Of a stretch of 64,000 bases of DNA, positions 11,936-28,600 are shown piece by piece. Source of the DNA: Physcomitrium patens (Eukaryota; Streptophyta; Bryopsida; Funariales; Funariaceae); assembly GCF_000002425.4 (NCBI RefSeq), contig NC_037275.1, positions 2,498,954 to 2,562,953 of the forward strand. The letters run 5' to 3'. Positions within the stretch are counted from its first letter, which is position 1; every line of letters starts with the position of its first letter. The position numbers were made by a program, and so were the translations under genes. The notes beneath the pieces are model-generated. The model was not told where the DNA came from. It made no database searches and saw nothing but the letters and a program-made list of their open reading frames with translations.

Positions 11936-13863
11936 ATAGAATAAGATAATTTGTACTTCTAACATTCTTTACTTATATGTAATAGTACATAACATCTTAC
12001 CTACCACTAAGATATCATTTAGCTTCTACCTACCATTGAAATATTCTTTTTCATATATTTTATATCCTTCTACATCTCAAGAGCCAATTCTTTGACTACC
12101 AACAACTTACTTGAGCTAATAGTTTTTAGATGGTATTATATTTTATTTTTACCAATTTATTATTCATTGTTTCAAAAATATTTTTTAATCTCAATAATAA
12201 AATTAAAACATTAATAGGATTGAATTGAACAAAATTTTAAGACAACGTTCCAATCATTGACTTTAAAAAAGTAGATGCAACATTTTTTAAGCATTTTTTT
12301 TTTTATTTCATTGGACTATTGATTATTACTAGATAGATAATAGGTATAACTTTAAATTTAAAAACAAATAGATTTAGTATTATTTATTTAATTTTATAGC
12401 TAAATTTTTAAAATCCACAAAGATATTTTCTTAGACAAGTAACAATAATTATATAGTATTTTAAAGATATTTAATAACATATAAAATATTCAAAAAAAAT
12501 ATATTAAATAATTTTTTTTCATAAAAAATTAATTTTTTTTGTATATTAGTCATATAGATGGTTTATTGTATTTTTATTTTAAGTTACATAAAATATATCA
12601 CTATCATTTATTTTTTTTATAAAATCATGTTATAGATTGTTGTAAAGTTTTTTTTAAGAAATAGTTATTATTTATTTATCATATTTATTTTAATCAAAGG
12701 TATTGATTCTTTTGTGGTATAATAGAAATCATATATTATATTATACATACAAATTATATTATTTACTCATGAAATTATAATTTAATATACTTCAGTTATG
12801 TTTTCTAATTACAATAGGATTATAAGGTATATAAAATTATTTTTGTAAAGTTACATAATTGAATTTATGCACTCTATTATTTTAAAAGATTATTTATATT
12901 TTAAAATAGAAATTAAAGCCTATTTAATTTTTACAAAATTACATATCTAATATTATGTTAATTTTATATTTTGACTTTAATTATCATTTTTTTGTCAAAG
13001 CAATAAATATAATCAAAGAGAATTTCTTATTATAAATATTTGTATTTAATGTTTCTTATATTATTATTATTTTTTATATATATATACATAGTATGGAATG
13101 GCTCACTTGATCCAAATGTAGCATCAATACTCGAAACAAAAAGCAAACACATCTAAAAAATTATAATCAAATCCTACTTACACCTGAAATTATTTTCTCT
13201 CTACAAAAAATATAGTTAAAGTGAGAAGTTGTGTGATTTTTTATAATTATGTAATAACAAAAGAAAATTTTGGTTCTAAAAAACATCTTAATTGTGTATA
13301 AACTTTTAAAAATTATACAAAATATATCTTAAATAATTAAAGCTAATTCTTATGTTGATTTTAATTTTAATTTTATCAAAAGAACATAAATATCATTGTA
13401 AAGTGTTTTTTTTTACCTAGTAGTTTGATACAATTTACTTTGATTCACTTTGATAAGAGTTTTATTAATATTTTTCATAATACAAATAAACTCGTAGACA
13501 TTTTTACCTAGCCTCTTAAAACAATAAGAAAGACTGATGTTATTCCATCATAGTCTTAACATTTTTATTTATCTTTTAGTTTTAAGCATGAACTATAAAT
13601 TTTATTATTTATATTTATATTTTATTTTATATATGTATGTGTAAAAAAAAATAAGTGAATATTTATAATATACATTGGACTAGTAAATTAAACTAATTAA
13701 TTCAAAATAAATATAAAATATTATGACAATATATAAAGAACAATTTAATTTTATAATTAAAGTATTTCAAGAATGTTGTCATTAAATGTTTTTCATCTTT
13801 TTTTGTTTTTAAAATTTCGAATTATTCTAGAATTATTTTTAATTATTTTTTATTATAATTTAT
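11936..13863. other. AT-rich gene-free spacer
   Basis: About 1.9 kb of very AT-rich sequence without ORFs above background, LTR matches or RNA genes that I can recognise. It ends abruptly at about 13870, where composition jumps to normal GC. Confidence 0.5.
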
Positions 13864-14418
13864 TCAACTATTTTTTTTTTTTATTGTTGCGTTTGGGATG
13901 TGCTCCGAACGCCGATATTGGGAATCATGTGAAACTATTTCATCGAGATCATGAGCAGTGTTACGTTGAATTTCGGGCCATCCCACATCTGCAACCGTCG
14001 AAGTTTTGGTGTCATCACAATCCATTTGTGGGGAGGAGATTCGATGAAGTAGAGTCTGTCGATGTGGTGTACGTTTTGCCGTTTTTGGTGGTGCTTCCCC
14101 CTGTGTAGGCGATGGTCGTTTGTGTTGCGCAAATGAGGGTTGGCCTTCAGGAGCTGATTCCGGTTTGGCCTTGATTGAGTTACAGGAGGTGGAGTTGAGC
14201 ATATCTTCGTAGGACCGTTTTTGTTTTTTTCGAACAGACGTGGTTTGGAATTGTGACTGGCAGTGCAGACAGTGTCCATCCCTACTCGTCGGATTGGTTG
14301 ATGGTGCGTGAGTAAAACCTTTGTGTGATCTACATACACATGAGATTTCTGTTGCACTGTAGCGTCGGTGGTGTGTTTGGAAGGTGATTCTTTTCATTGT
14401 AGCTTGTTGATGGTGCAT
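13864..14418 (-). CDS. Hypothetical ORF, 184 codons, upstream of and divergent from the mannosidase
   Basis: Open for 184 codons on the minus strand with its 3' end exactly at the AT-rich border. It is rich in S, T, H, K and P, with a CLHCQSQ motif and a basic stretch (RKKQKRS). A second minus frame (13935-14357, 140 codons) overlaps it, and the plus strand is also partly open, so chance openness in GC-rich sequence is possible. If real, it would be the first exon of a gene truncated by the transposon zone, or would share a divergent promoter with the mannosidase. I do not recognise the protein. Confidence 0.25.
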   Translation of the reverse strand: MHHQQATMKRITFQTHHRRYSATEISCVCRSHKGFTHAPSTNPTSRDGHCLHCQSQFQTTSVRKKQKRSYEDMLNSTSCNSIKAKPESAPEGQPSFAQHKRPSPTQGEAPPKTAKRTPHRQTLLHRISSPQMDCDDTKTSTVADVGWPEIQRNTAHDLDEIVSHDSQYRRSEHIPNATIKKKNS

Positions 14419-14729
14419 CGGAAAGGGGTATCAAAGTGGTTTAGGCTCCCAAGCTCAATTGAGTGTTGGATCGTCGACTTTGACTTCATTGCATTCACAT
14501 TGTCATATTGGATTAGGTCAAGTGCGATTAATTTAGGGTTTCCCGACACAGATCTCGTATCACAGCTGTAAAATGCCGAGCGTGGCCCGAAGTGAAAGGA
14601 AAGTTTTTGGTGACATTAGATCGAAGTTGCTTTAGTAACCGCACACATACCAACACCTTCATGGATATCTGGCGACGTTGAAGCTTGTAATTCGAAGCTG
14701 TGTGCAACTGATAAGCACTGTTGAAGAAA

Positions 14730-19745
<5,016 letters not shown>

Positions 19746-20940
19746 ATTATTTTTCCTGGTGGACTTGTCTATTAAGTGGTCATTTTCCTCTTTTTAAGGC
19801 TCAATGTAACACATGTTGGACTTATCATTGTAACAATTATGTTAGGGTTTGCCCTCCTCGGATGGAGTATAATCTTTGGCACTTGATGCTGAGTTGTTTT
19901 TCAATTGGAGATTAGTTAGCATCTTAAGTTTCAAGTTTTGCTTTGAGGGTTTGTGGCTTGATCCTTGAAGAACAATTTGCTTTACAAGTAGGTGTTCTTG
20001 GTGTTTCACACCAAATTCTTAGTGCCATCACCAAGCCATTTTTTTGGTTAATTGCATCCTCATTCCTGGTTGAGTTAAATCCTCTTATGCAAGAAGGGAA
20101 GCATTTTTGTAACCATCCATGTTGAATAGTTAAGATTGAATGAAAACTACTTAAATGAACTATGTTATGCATATTGATGTGTTAGTTATATTTGTTATTT
20201 GTTCTCATTGTTTTCTTTTTAACAGTCATTTGTCATTAAATGTTGTGAGTTTTTATAAAAAAGTTTCAATTATGTTTGAAAATTGTTTATGTATAATGCA
20301 AGAAATATATATTCTTATATAGTTGTATAGATTTCGAAGTTCGAATTTTATTTTATCAAATATGTTTTCAAAAGTCTTCATACACGGCATTATTAAGCAA
20401 GGTTCTATTAAGCATGGTTGTGGTTTTTTGATTAGGATTTGAACCACCAATCTCTTTGATGTTATCTTACATACTTGGATACAACTTGCTATCTTTTAGT
20501 AGTGTAAGTTTGTTTCAAACTGAAATAGAAGTTTTTATAAATGATTGGAATGAATATACAGACTTTAAGATGGACATTAATGAATAAGAAAAATAAAACA
20601 AAAAAATAAAACTATAATCATGTAAATTTCAACTAATCTCCTATTTTTCTTTTAAAGTATGTCTTTAAAATATCTTCTATTTTAATATTCTCAATTACTC
20701 TTGAATTTAAGTTGTGAAGTTAAAATTCAAAGTTTTTTTTAATAATATAACAAAACTAAATACCAAAAGGAAAATGTTGATAATTATAGATTAAATTAAT
20801 TATAATTCTTGTCAAAAATACATATATTTAGGTATGTTTTAATTTTCATCTTTTCACTTATTTAAAATATATATTAAAGTTTATTCCTAAAAGCTAAATC
20901 TAATTTATTTATCATGTAGTTTTTTTAATTCAATAAATTA
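19746..20940. other. 3' flank of the mannosidase and AT-rich spacer
   Basis: The first 400 bases are probably 3' UTR or flank with normal composition. AT content rises after about 20170. Short ORFs here lack recognisable features. No RNA gene seen. Confidence 0.45.
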
Positions 20941-20965
20941 TAATTACCTAATTCTTTAAAACACA

Positions 20966-20998
20966 ATAATAACAACAACAACAACAACAACAATAATC

Positions 20999-21029
<31 letters not shown>
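20966..21029. repeat. AAC/AAT trinucleotide microsatellite
   Basis: An (AAC)n run passes directly into an (AAT)n run, a compound microsatellite of about 20 units in the spacer between the two gene islands. Confidence 0.9.
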
Positions 21030-21031
<2 letters not shown>

Positions 21032-21489
21032 TCTATTGGAAATAAATAAAATTTCATATTTAAAAACGTAGCCATTCATTAGCTTCACCAACCACAAGAT
21101 TAGAGATAAAATACCAATCAAGTTCTTTTGCAAAGACATATACAAGGATTATTTTGGATATTCTTATTATCTTTTCAAATAAGAATATTTTTGTCAAATG
21201 TTTTATTTTATTTGAAGAGTGCATTCCTTGCATTTATCCAATGTAAAAGATAAAACCCTAATTACAATACTGGTGCTAAACAGTATCAATTTTATTTTTG
21301 CATATTATCTCATCATTTAATGGTCCATATATATATATATGTATAATAATAATAATACTAATAATATGCAGATGTATGTATTTGTATTGGAATACATACA
21401 TACCCAAAATAATAAGAATAACATTCAAAAATCAAAACGTGATACTAATCCCAATGATGACGAAAGAGTTTGAAAAGGAAAGAAAAGGG

Positions 21490-22648
21490 CGCCAAACGTG
21501 AAAGGGGTGTGCGACTATGAGCTTCCGGTCAATGATTGGGCTCGGAAAATTATTCCTCGGCTGCCTCTGGGTGGAGGGACGTGGCCCAGTGTGAACACGT
21601 CCCCTCGACCCCAGTGTCCGTTTCGTGGGACAAGTAAGAAAAGCACATGGCTAACGGTCATTAGGAGGGCCCCCACACCCATGTAGTGGTTGATTGAGTG
21701 CATTTCACTGAGGCCAGGTTTCCGTTGCCCGTTCATATTGGCACCCGGCCCTCCACCTCCTCCACCCGCGCGGTTTTGCACTAGGGGAACTGTCCCGCCC
21801 CCTCCATGACCCGGCCCCGCCTGACCTCGGCCCACCAATCTCTCCTTGTTCCAGTGATTCTGAGCCGAGACCGAGAATCGTGATTTTGTTGGATCGCGTC
21901 GTGAGGTGCTGCATTGATATTGAATGCCTCGATCTTCTTGTGTATTGGCGAAGAGGAATTTATTGCGCTTGTTTGACGTGAATCCGTCTGAATTGGGAGG
22001 CATTCCAGGCCTCGGAGCGCAGTGTAGTAGTGTGTTTGAGTTTGTTCTTGCCTTTGATGCAGTGGCCGCTGCTCCTGCTTCTTGAATCTCTTGGGGGGAT
22101 AGCGCTTGCGCCGGAATGCGAGCTTTGGAGGAGTTGAGAGCTGTGGTATGTTTTTGTTACTGTTTGAGGTGTTTTTGATATTGGAGAGTGATCCATGTTC
22201 GCTGTGCGCTTCGAGTGATAAAATCGAGGTAGTTGGGCTAATTTTGAAACGTTTCTCGTGCTGCGTTTGCGGTTGAGTTATTTTTCGTGAATGTGGAGTA
22301 ATGTAGTCGACAGAGACTTTTTCCCTGGTGTTGTATTGCAGTAGGCGCTTGTGCGATTGGACTTTCCGAGCCGCTTCTAGGAGTTATCTCTGATGACAGA
22401 GAGGCCACGTCCAAGGCTGCAGTGAATCGGTTTGCTCTTTTATGACTACTCAGTCATACAGGTAGGAGCTGGTAATCGTCGGGGAATCCACCATTTGAGG
22501 CATATTAACATAGCGAAAAGTTCTGTGGACACAGTGGAAGCTGCATGCGGAGACATATGAAGCAGTTATTACATTCTTGAACACTACTCGGTTAGTGCCA
22601 AGTACAGAGAGGTCCACTGGGTTTGCCCATTGCGACCACAGGGCAACA
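21490..22648 (+). promoter_or_regulatory. GC-rich promoter/5' UTR region of the Munc13-like gene
   Basis: Composition switches from AT-rich to GC-rich at about 21490. The strand opposite the gene is open for 162 codons (21515-22003) but is glycine/proline-rich and low-complexity, typical of a GC-rich leader. The true coding start is set downstream at 22649, where a conserved N-terminus begins. This block therefore most likely holds the promoter and 5' UTR, possibly with 5' UTR introns. Promoter elements were not pinned down. Confidence 0.4.
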
Positions 22649-25600
22649 ATGTTTACCGATGGACTCGACACAGGTGCTCTCCAATGGGTTCGCAAGGTAC
22701 ATGCTCTGCCTCAGCTAGTGTTATGTCAACTCATGCTTCAAGTTTATGAACGTTTTCCACTTTGGATTGTCGGGAATTCATTCTTCAGGAGTTGAAAGGT
22801 GTGCACATCACAGAATGCAATTTTATAAAATCAATAGTATAATACAAATGTTAAAGGAACTAGTTATCATTTATTTCATTATTTTTCCTTCTGTTTTGTA
22901 GAAGAAATGATGCCAGCCCTCGTGGTAAGCCTCACACTTTCATCCACCTTAACGTATAAATGATCAACGGATCTAACCAAATAATTGCTTTGCAGGAACA
23001 GACCAGGAATGCAAGTCATCCTATCCTGGGCAGCCCTGATGAAAGTCGTCGTGACCGCCCTCGTCCAAGTCGTTTAATTTCGGTAAAAGGTAGAGCATTG
23101 CCCCCTCCTCAACTGTCGCGAATTCATATTCATTCCGACCAGTCGAAGAATCATTCTTCTTTAGAGTGCGCTACACACAGTATAGACGATTTGGAGGAGA
23201 GCGTGGGATCTATATCAACTGGTAACCCCATTCAAGATGATTGTGAGTCTGGAGATGAACAGGATTCTGGTCATTATTCACCTATTTCCTCACCATCTTC
23301 AACTTCTACCAACAACCTCGGGTACTCCCAGAACGCTTCTAGTCGTATGAATGACTACACTCTGAAAGAAGTTAAAAGCAATTGGAACCCCAAGAAAGGT
23401 CAGCAACTTGATGTGGGAAACCATGGCGATCGACATCCCTCTTTGTCCAGGAGGGAAAGCTTCAGTAAACTGGGTAGTTTCGGACCAGGCAGCTATGGTC
23501 GCAAGGAAGGAAAGGAATGGAGAGTTAGTGTAGAAGGAAAGGAAAACCTTGATCGGTTAGACAGCTTTGCCTTGAGTGGAATATGTCAAGGTGATGGAAA
23601 AACTAAGGCAGAGTACAAAACCGAAGACACACCTGCGAGTAATGGTCCAAGTGCACCGCGGGCACATGTCGATGAGGGCGATCTAACGTCTGACACTGAT
23701 CTTTCGGACTTAGCAGCGAGCCTCGTGGAACCAGACGACGGCCACGACGAAGATAGTGCAGCGGGTTGGGAGCCATATCGTGCCTCCCTGGAGGGTCCTG
23801 CTGCATTCGCTCGTCTCAGACTGAGTTCAGACTCAGGACTGGTTAGATACGTACGTGCGATCTAGTTCTGTTTTTCATATTGTGATCCGATGTTTATCCT
23901 GCAAGGTGTATTTTAGAGAACTTCCATGCTTTAGGGGCCTTACAGGTTTCGTGATTTCCCTACATTGTTGACAATGTTCCTTGAGGATTTGTCGCATAAC
24001 CATTCACTGGCTTTGCGCAGGTTGATTCTCAGGAAAAGAGCACAAAACCTGCGAAATTATCTGCTCCTGCACTTACTCTCTCCCCACCACGTAAGTGGCT
24101 CTCGGAGCCTGATACGGAGGAGAAGGTGCTCACTCTTTTCTCATAAATGTCTAGCGCACCCAAGTTGGAATTTATAGATTTTCTAACGTACGACCCACAG
24201 TCCTGTGCGTGTTGACCTGTCCGTATTAACTTCTTCCTGAAAGTTAATATCATTGTCGTGAATTTATGTGGTATTGTCATGCTCGTACAGCGTTTGGTTC
24301 GACGATGAAAGGTTTCCGATGTGGAAATTCTCCCCCGAGCATGGCATCTAACGGTTATTTGAAAATGTCTCGTGCTACTGCCTTATGAGTGGCGATGACA
24401 CTAATTTATGAACTAAAATGAACAGGATGCGAGGGTATTGCGACGCAGTCATTCAGATGGCATTATTGGGCCACCAAGCGCACCCCCCATGCTCGACGAG
24501 ATGGTTTTGGAACCCGCTGAGGACCTATGTATTCAGCAATCCCCTACTACCCCAACGTATTCTGCGCATACTGCATTCAGCTATGATGCGGCTGCGGTCC
24601 CGCAGAGTGCTCCAACTCGGCGTTTGGAGACCAATATGAGGTGAACACTCATTTGCCCCCCTTGGCGACACGCAAGTTCAGCACCGAAGCTTCCGGCCGC
24701 ACAGTAAATACATTTCATGGAGATGGCTCACATGACTCCCTGGAAGAATTGTCTTGTAATGCCGTGGCATCGCAACAACTGTCTTGAAATTAAAGTTCAC
24801 AGGTATTGTGCAGATCTGCGTCGACAATGGTTACTGAGAAGGCGGGTGTATCATGCGTACATCCGGCAGTTTCTGCGCCCCTCGCTAATCCAGTCTTTCT
24901 CAGGTGGAGATATTAAACTATCTCATATTCATCATCTAAGTTATGCAGCATGGCTAGGCCTTAGTTTTGATGAGTTATGAATACTCTGCTTTCACTGTCG
25001 CACGCCGCATGTGTCCACGCATTATTTAAATGATTTCCAACTCATAGGAGCCACGACACCTAGAATACCTGATGTAGTCTCTGTTTCGCGATTCTCTTTG
25101 GCATCGTGTCCGCAATTGTTAACATGACACCCTGTTGGATGTAGCGGTCAAGCTGCATGGCAATCAATGATAGCGTACGATGCTTGTGTGCGTTTATGTC
25201 TGAGGGCATGGTCACGTGGATCCTCGGAGGCGCCTGAATTTCTCCGAGATGAATGCGCTTTGCTGAGAGACTGTTTCGGGTGAGATGACCAGCCTTGTTT
25301 ACTTGTGATGTCCAACTTCCTGTACTAATATGAGGTGCATTGGTATCTGCATGAAAGTTCGCTCTCCTGTACCCTATTTTGAACTTGTGTAGGAACTGTT
25401 ATCAAGTGTTCGAATCAAGGAATTAACTGCGGTAGGTGTCATGCAGACTTACACAGATTCTACTGCAGCCTCAGGAAGAAGGCTCGAGGAAAGGAGCAAG
25501 TGGGGATGTGGAAGTTGCCGTAGCTGCAAAGCCGAAGATCACTAGTGGCCAAGTGAGAATTCAAGGTATGTTACATTGGTTCTGCCTGGTCCAAGTCCAT

Positions 25601-28600
25601 GGCAGACCAGACTTAATTCAGAGACAGTGAGAGAATTGATGGTTTCGCTTAACTCCCAGTGGGGCAAATATCATATTCTGCTTCTGTGACAGTACTTCAA
25701 ATGCTGGTTTTTGTTGCTACTCCAGGAATCGTCCAAGTGATTGTCAGACTAAAAATATTTACACTATTGATGTCAGTGAGGAAAATTCGCATTGTAACCA
25801 ACAAGCCTGTCCACCGTGGACATACCTCTGGTCAACGTAGTTTGGCATACGTCAATGCTGGCGCTCAATATATGCGTCAGATGTCTGGACTCCTGAAGGA
25901 TAAGGTCAACAGCCTGCGTCTGAATGCTATTAACGACTCATCGCAAGGTATGTTTCCATTTGATTGATATATTAGTGAACACTGGGTGCGGCAGAAAATG
26001 TTAACTTCTTTGACTGGTATGGAACACGAATATGAATCATGATAAGTCCAACTTGCCTCACTTTTTAATGTCTGTGACAGAAAATTTTACCTGTCTGTTG
26101 AAGTTGAAGAGCTCGCCAGAGGAAGAATCAGCACGAGTTCAACCTGGACACACTGATGTCATTGTCTTGTAAGTCAAACAGATTCCCTCACTGGTGACGT
26201 CTCTTGCCTGTGTTCGATCTTGCTGATCTCCGCTCGACATGCCTGATTTCATCTCTACTTTGTGATCATCCGCAGGCTTCCGGAGAGTTCAGTAGATGAG
26301 CTACTTGTGGAGATTCACGATTCCCACGGAATTTTTCAGGGCCGTTTACATATTCCTATTGCAACCATTTGCAATGACCTGGTTTGTGCTCAATTCCGTT
26401 CTTCCAGCGCAATTACACGAATTCTAAAAGTTCCAGGCATTTGACATGTGAATATGTGAATACCTTTCATTCTGGTATCTTTATTCTTTTTCAATTTCTT
26501 TTTCTCATACTATGCAATTGGTCGCAGAACGACAGAGTGCGCTGGTATGGAATATATGACAATGGGGAGCACGGCTGCGTGGGGAAGATTCAATTATTTC
26601 TTCAACACAATACGGAATCGCCTGAATCATCTACTAAGGTTTCTGACACCTTGTCTCTCAAAACTTTTCTCATGTCTGCGGAAGTTTTGAATTTCCGCAC
26701 TTTTTTTTACTTTTCTGCGTACATCTTGCTCGTCCGGGAGGACACTATAGATATGTTGGTATATGCTATGAGTGCAGTGGGGTCCTGTTGGAGAGACAAG
26801 AGCTTATGATATAGTGCTAGATGTGGCAATGCGAGTGCAACACTTTCAACGTCGTAATTTACGGCTGCAAGGTTCCTGGGTTTGGCTGCTCGGCGAATTT
26901 GCCCCTTGTTATGGTGTATCAGAATCATACACCAAATTAAGGTACGAACGAGTCTATCTTGAGTGAATGCCGACTCATGATGTTAACCACATCTTTAGAA
27001 AGCACAGCCATCAGCACCTCCTAATGTATATGCTAGTATATGTAGAACGCTTTTTCAAGGAATGATAGCAGGGTTGGTCATGTCCCCTTTCAGATATTTG
27101 GCTTGCATCATGGAGATTGCTACACCAACGGAGGACTGTTTGGTGCTTATCCACGAACTTCTTGAACCCATTATCAAAGCTCGCGACGAGAATTCTCTCA
27201 ACCGACAAGAGGTAGCTTGGCAATCTATGATTTCTGAAAACATGTCAATAGCGTTCCAAGTTCTTTATCGGATACGTATCGTCATTTTTAAAAATCAGAA
27301 CCGATCAGTTTTTCTTATCTGAGTTTCTGCCCGATGAGGCCTTGCGGTGGGTCATACATTGTACACCACAGTAGCTGACAAGGTTGCTAAATGCAGAAGC
27401 GAATTTTGGTCGAAGTTGAAGAGCAGGTACAGCAGCTTCTATGCCTAACTTTTGAAAATTACAAGGCTCTCGATGAAGCTTCCACCTCTGGTCTGTCAGA
27501 GACCTTCTCACATCCGACTGGTGCCGTAGCTCCTGCTTTAGTTCCTGCTATGAAACTCTTCACCTTGATGCATGACATCCTCAGTGTGGAGGCTCAATGT
27601 ACCTTGCGTAATTATTTCAAGGTGAGTTGTCTCAATACCATCACTGGATGTAAAGGCCCACCATACTAAGATATGCATGTTTCAACAACAGTTTTCGTCC
27701 ATTTTTGACGTTGGCGGAGACATCTCTCTCCGTACTCCCAAGTACTGTTAGAGAGTGCAGATGACGTCAGAGCGTCGTTTGGTATAGAAGCACGTTCTTG
27801 CAACATTGCGATGACCATTAGTGATTTTTATGTGCTTTCGTGCAGGCTGGTGCCTGGAAGAGGTGCAGCAAGCTTATGATAGAAACTGACGAGTACATGA
27901 ACAGTAGCGAAGGGTTCTTGATGGATACACTGAGTATGTCAACTGCTTATCAAAAGATGAAAACCCTATGCCTGAGTCTAAGCAACGAAATACGCACTGA
28001 TATTGAGATTCACAATAAAGACGTTCTTCCCAGGTAAGCGGTTTCATTTCATATCAAAACGTTGTTCCGCTTCAGTGTGCATTGGGAAACGCAGTTTGTC
28101 GTCATCAAGCATGCGGAATCTATTAGGACGCAGTTTCCTTAGTGAGTACTGTTCATGACTGACTGAACCTTTCTCTATTTGCTGCAGTTCAATTGACCTT
28201 CCGAACTTAACAGCAGAGATCTACGGTGTTGAGTTGGCTAACCGATTACGCACATTCTTGGTGGCTTGCCCGCCATCATCTCCACTACCTCCTGTGACGG
28301 ATCTCATGCTCGCTACCGCAGATTTTGAACGAGATCTGAGTTCATGGGGCATCAGGTGAAATTGAATTGAATAATTTTATCGGCTTTTGTTGACTGGAAC
28401 ATAACACAAAGACATTCCATCTCAAAGATGTTAATATGCCTTCTTAGAATGGTACTACAAAGACAGATGTTTCTTCAGGTCAGAAGACTCATGCTCATGC
28501 TCATGGACTGATGTGAACTGTGTTTCAGGTTACGTATAGGAGTGGACGCGAAGGAGCTGTTCCACCTGTACGTTGTACTTTGGATTCAAGACAAGCGCCT

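Noticed and set aside
20948..21145. 65-codon ORF with runs of tyrosine and cysteine
   Set aside because: A translation of the AAC/AAT microsatellite.
21515..22003. 162-codon minus ORF rich in glycine and proline
   Set aside because: It overlaps other open frames in a GC-rich block just upstream of the Munc13-like start. Low complexity, no domain, better explained as leader sequence.
24803..24980. 87-codon ORF frame reading LRRQWLLRRRVYHAYIRQF
   Set aside because: Basic frame shadow; the other frame (TMVTEKAGVSCVHPAVS) joins both neighbouring exons in phase.
25397..25435. Exon candidate reading ELLSSVRIKELTA in the Munc13-like gene
   Set aside because: It needs phase 0, but the previous exon ends in phase 2. 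Skipping it and starting at 25447 gives FGLTQILLQPQEE, which keeps the frame and fits the family pattern.
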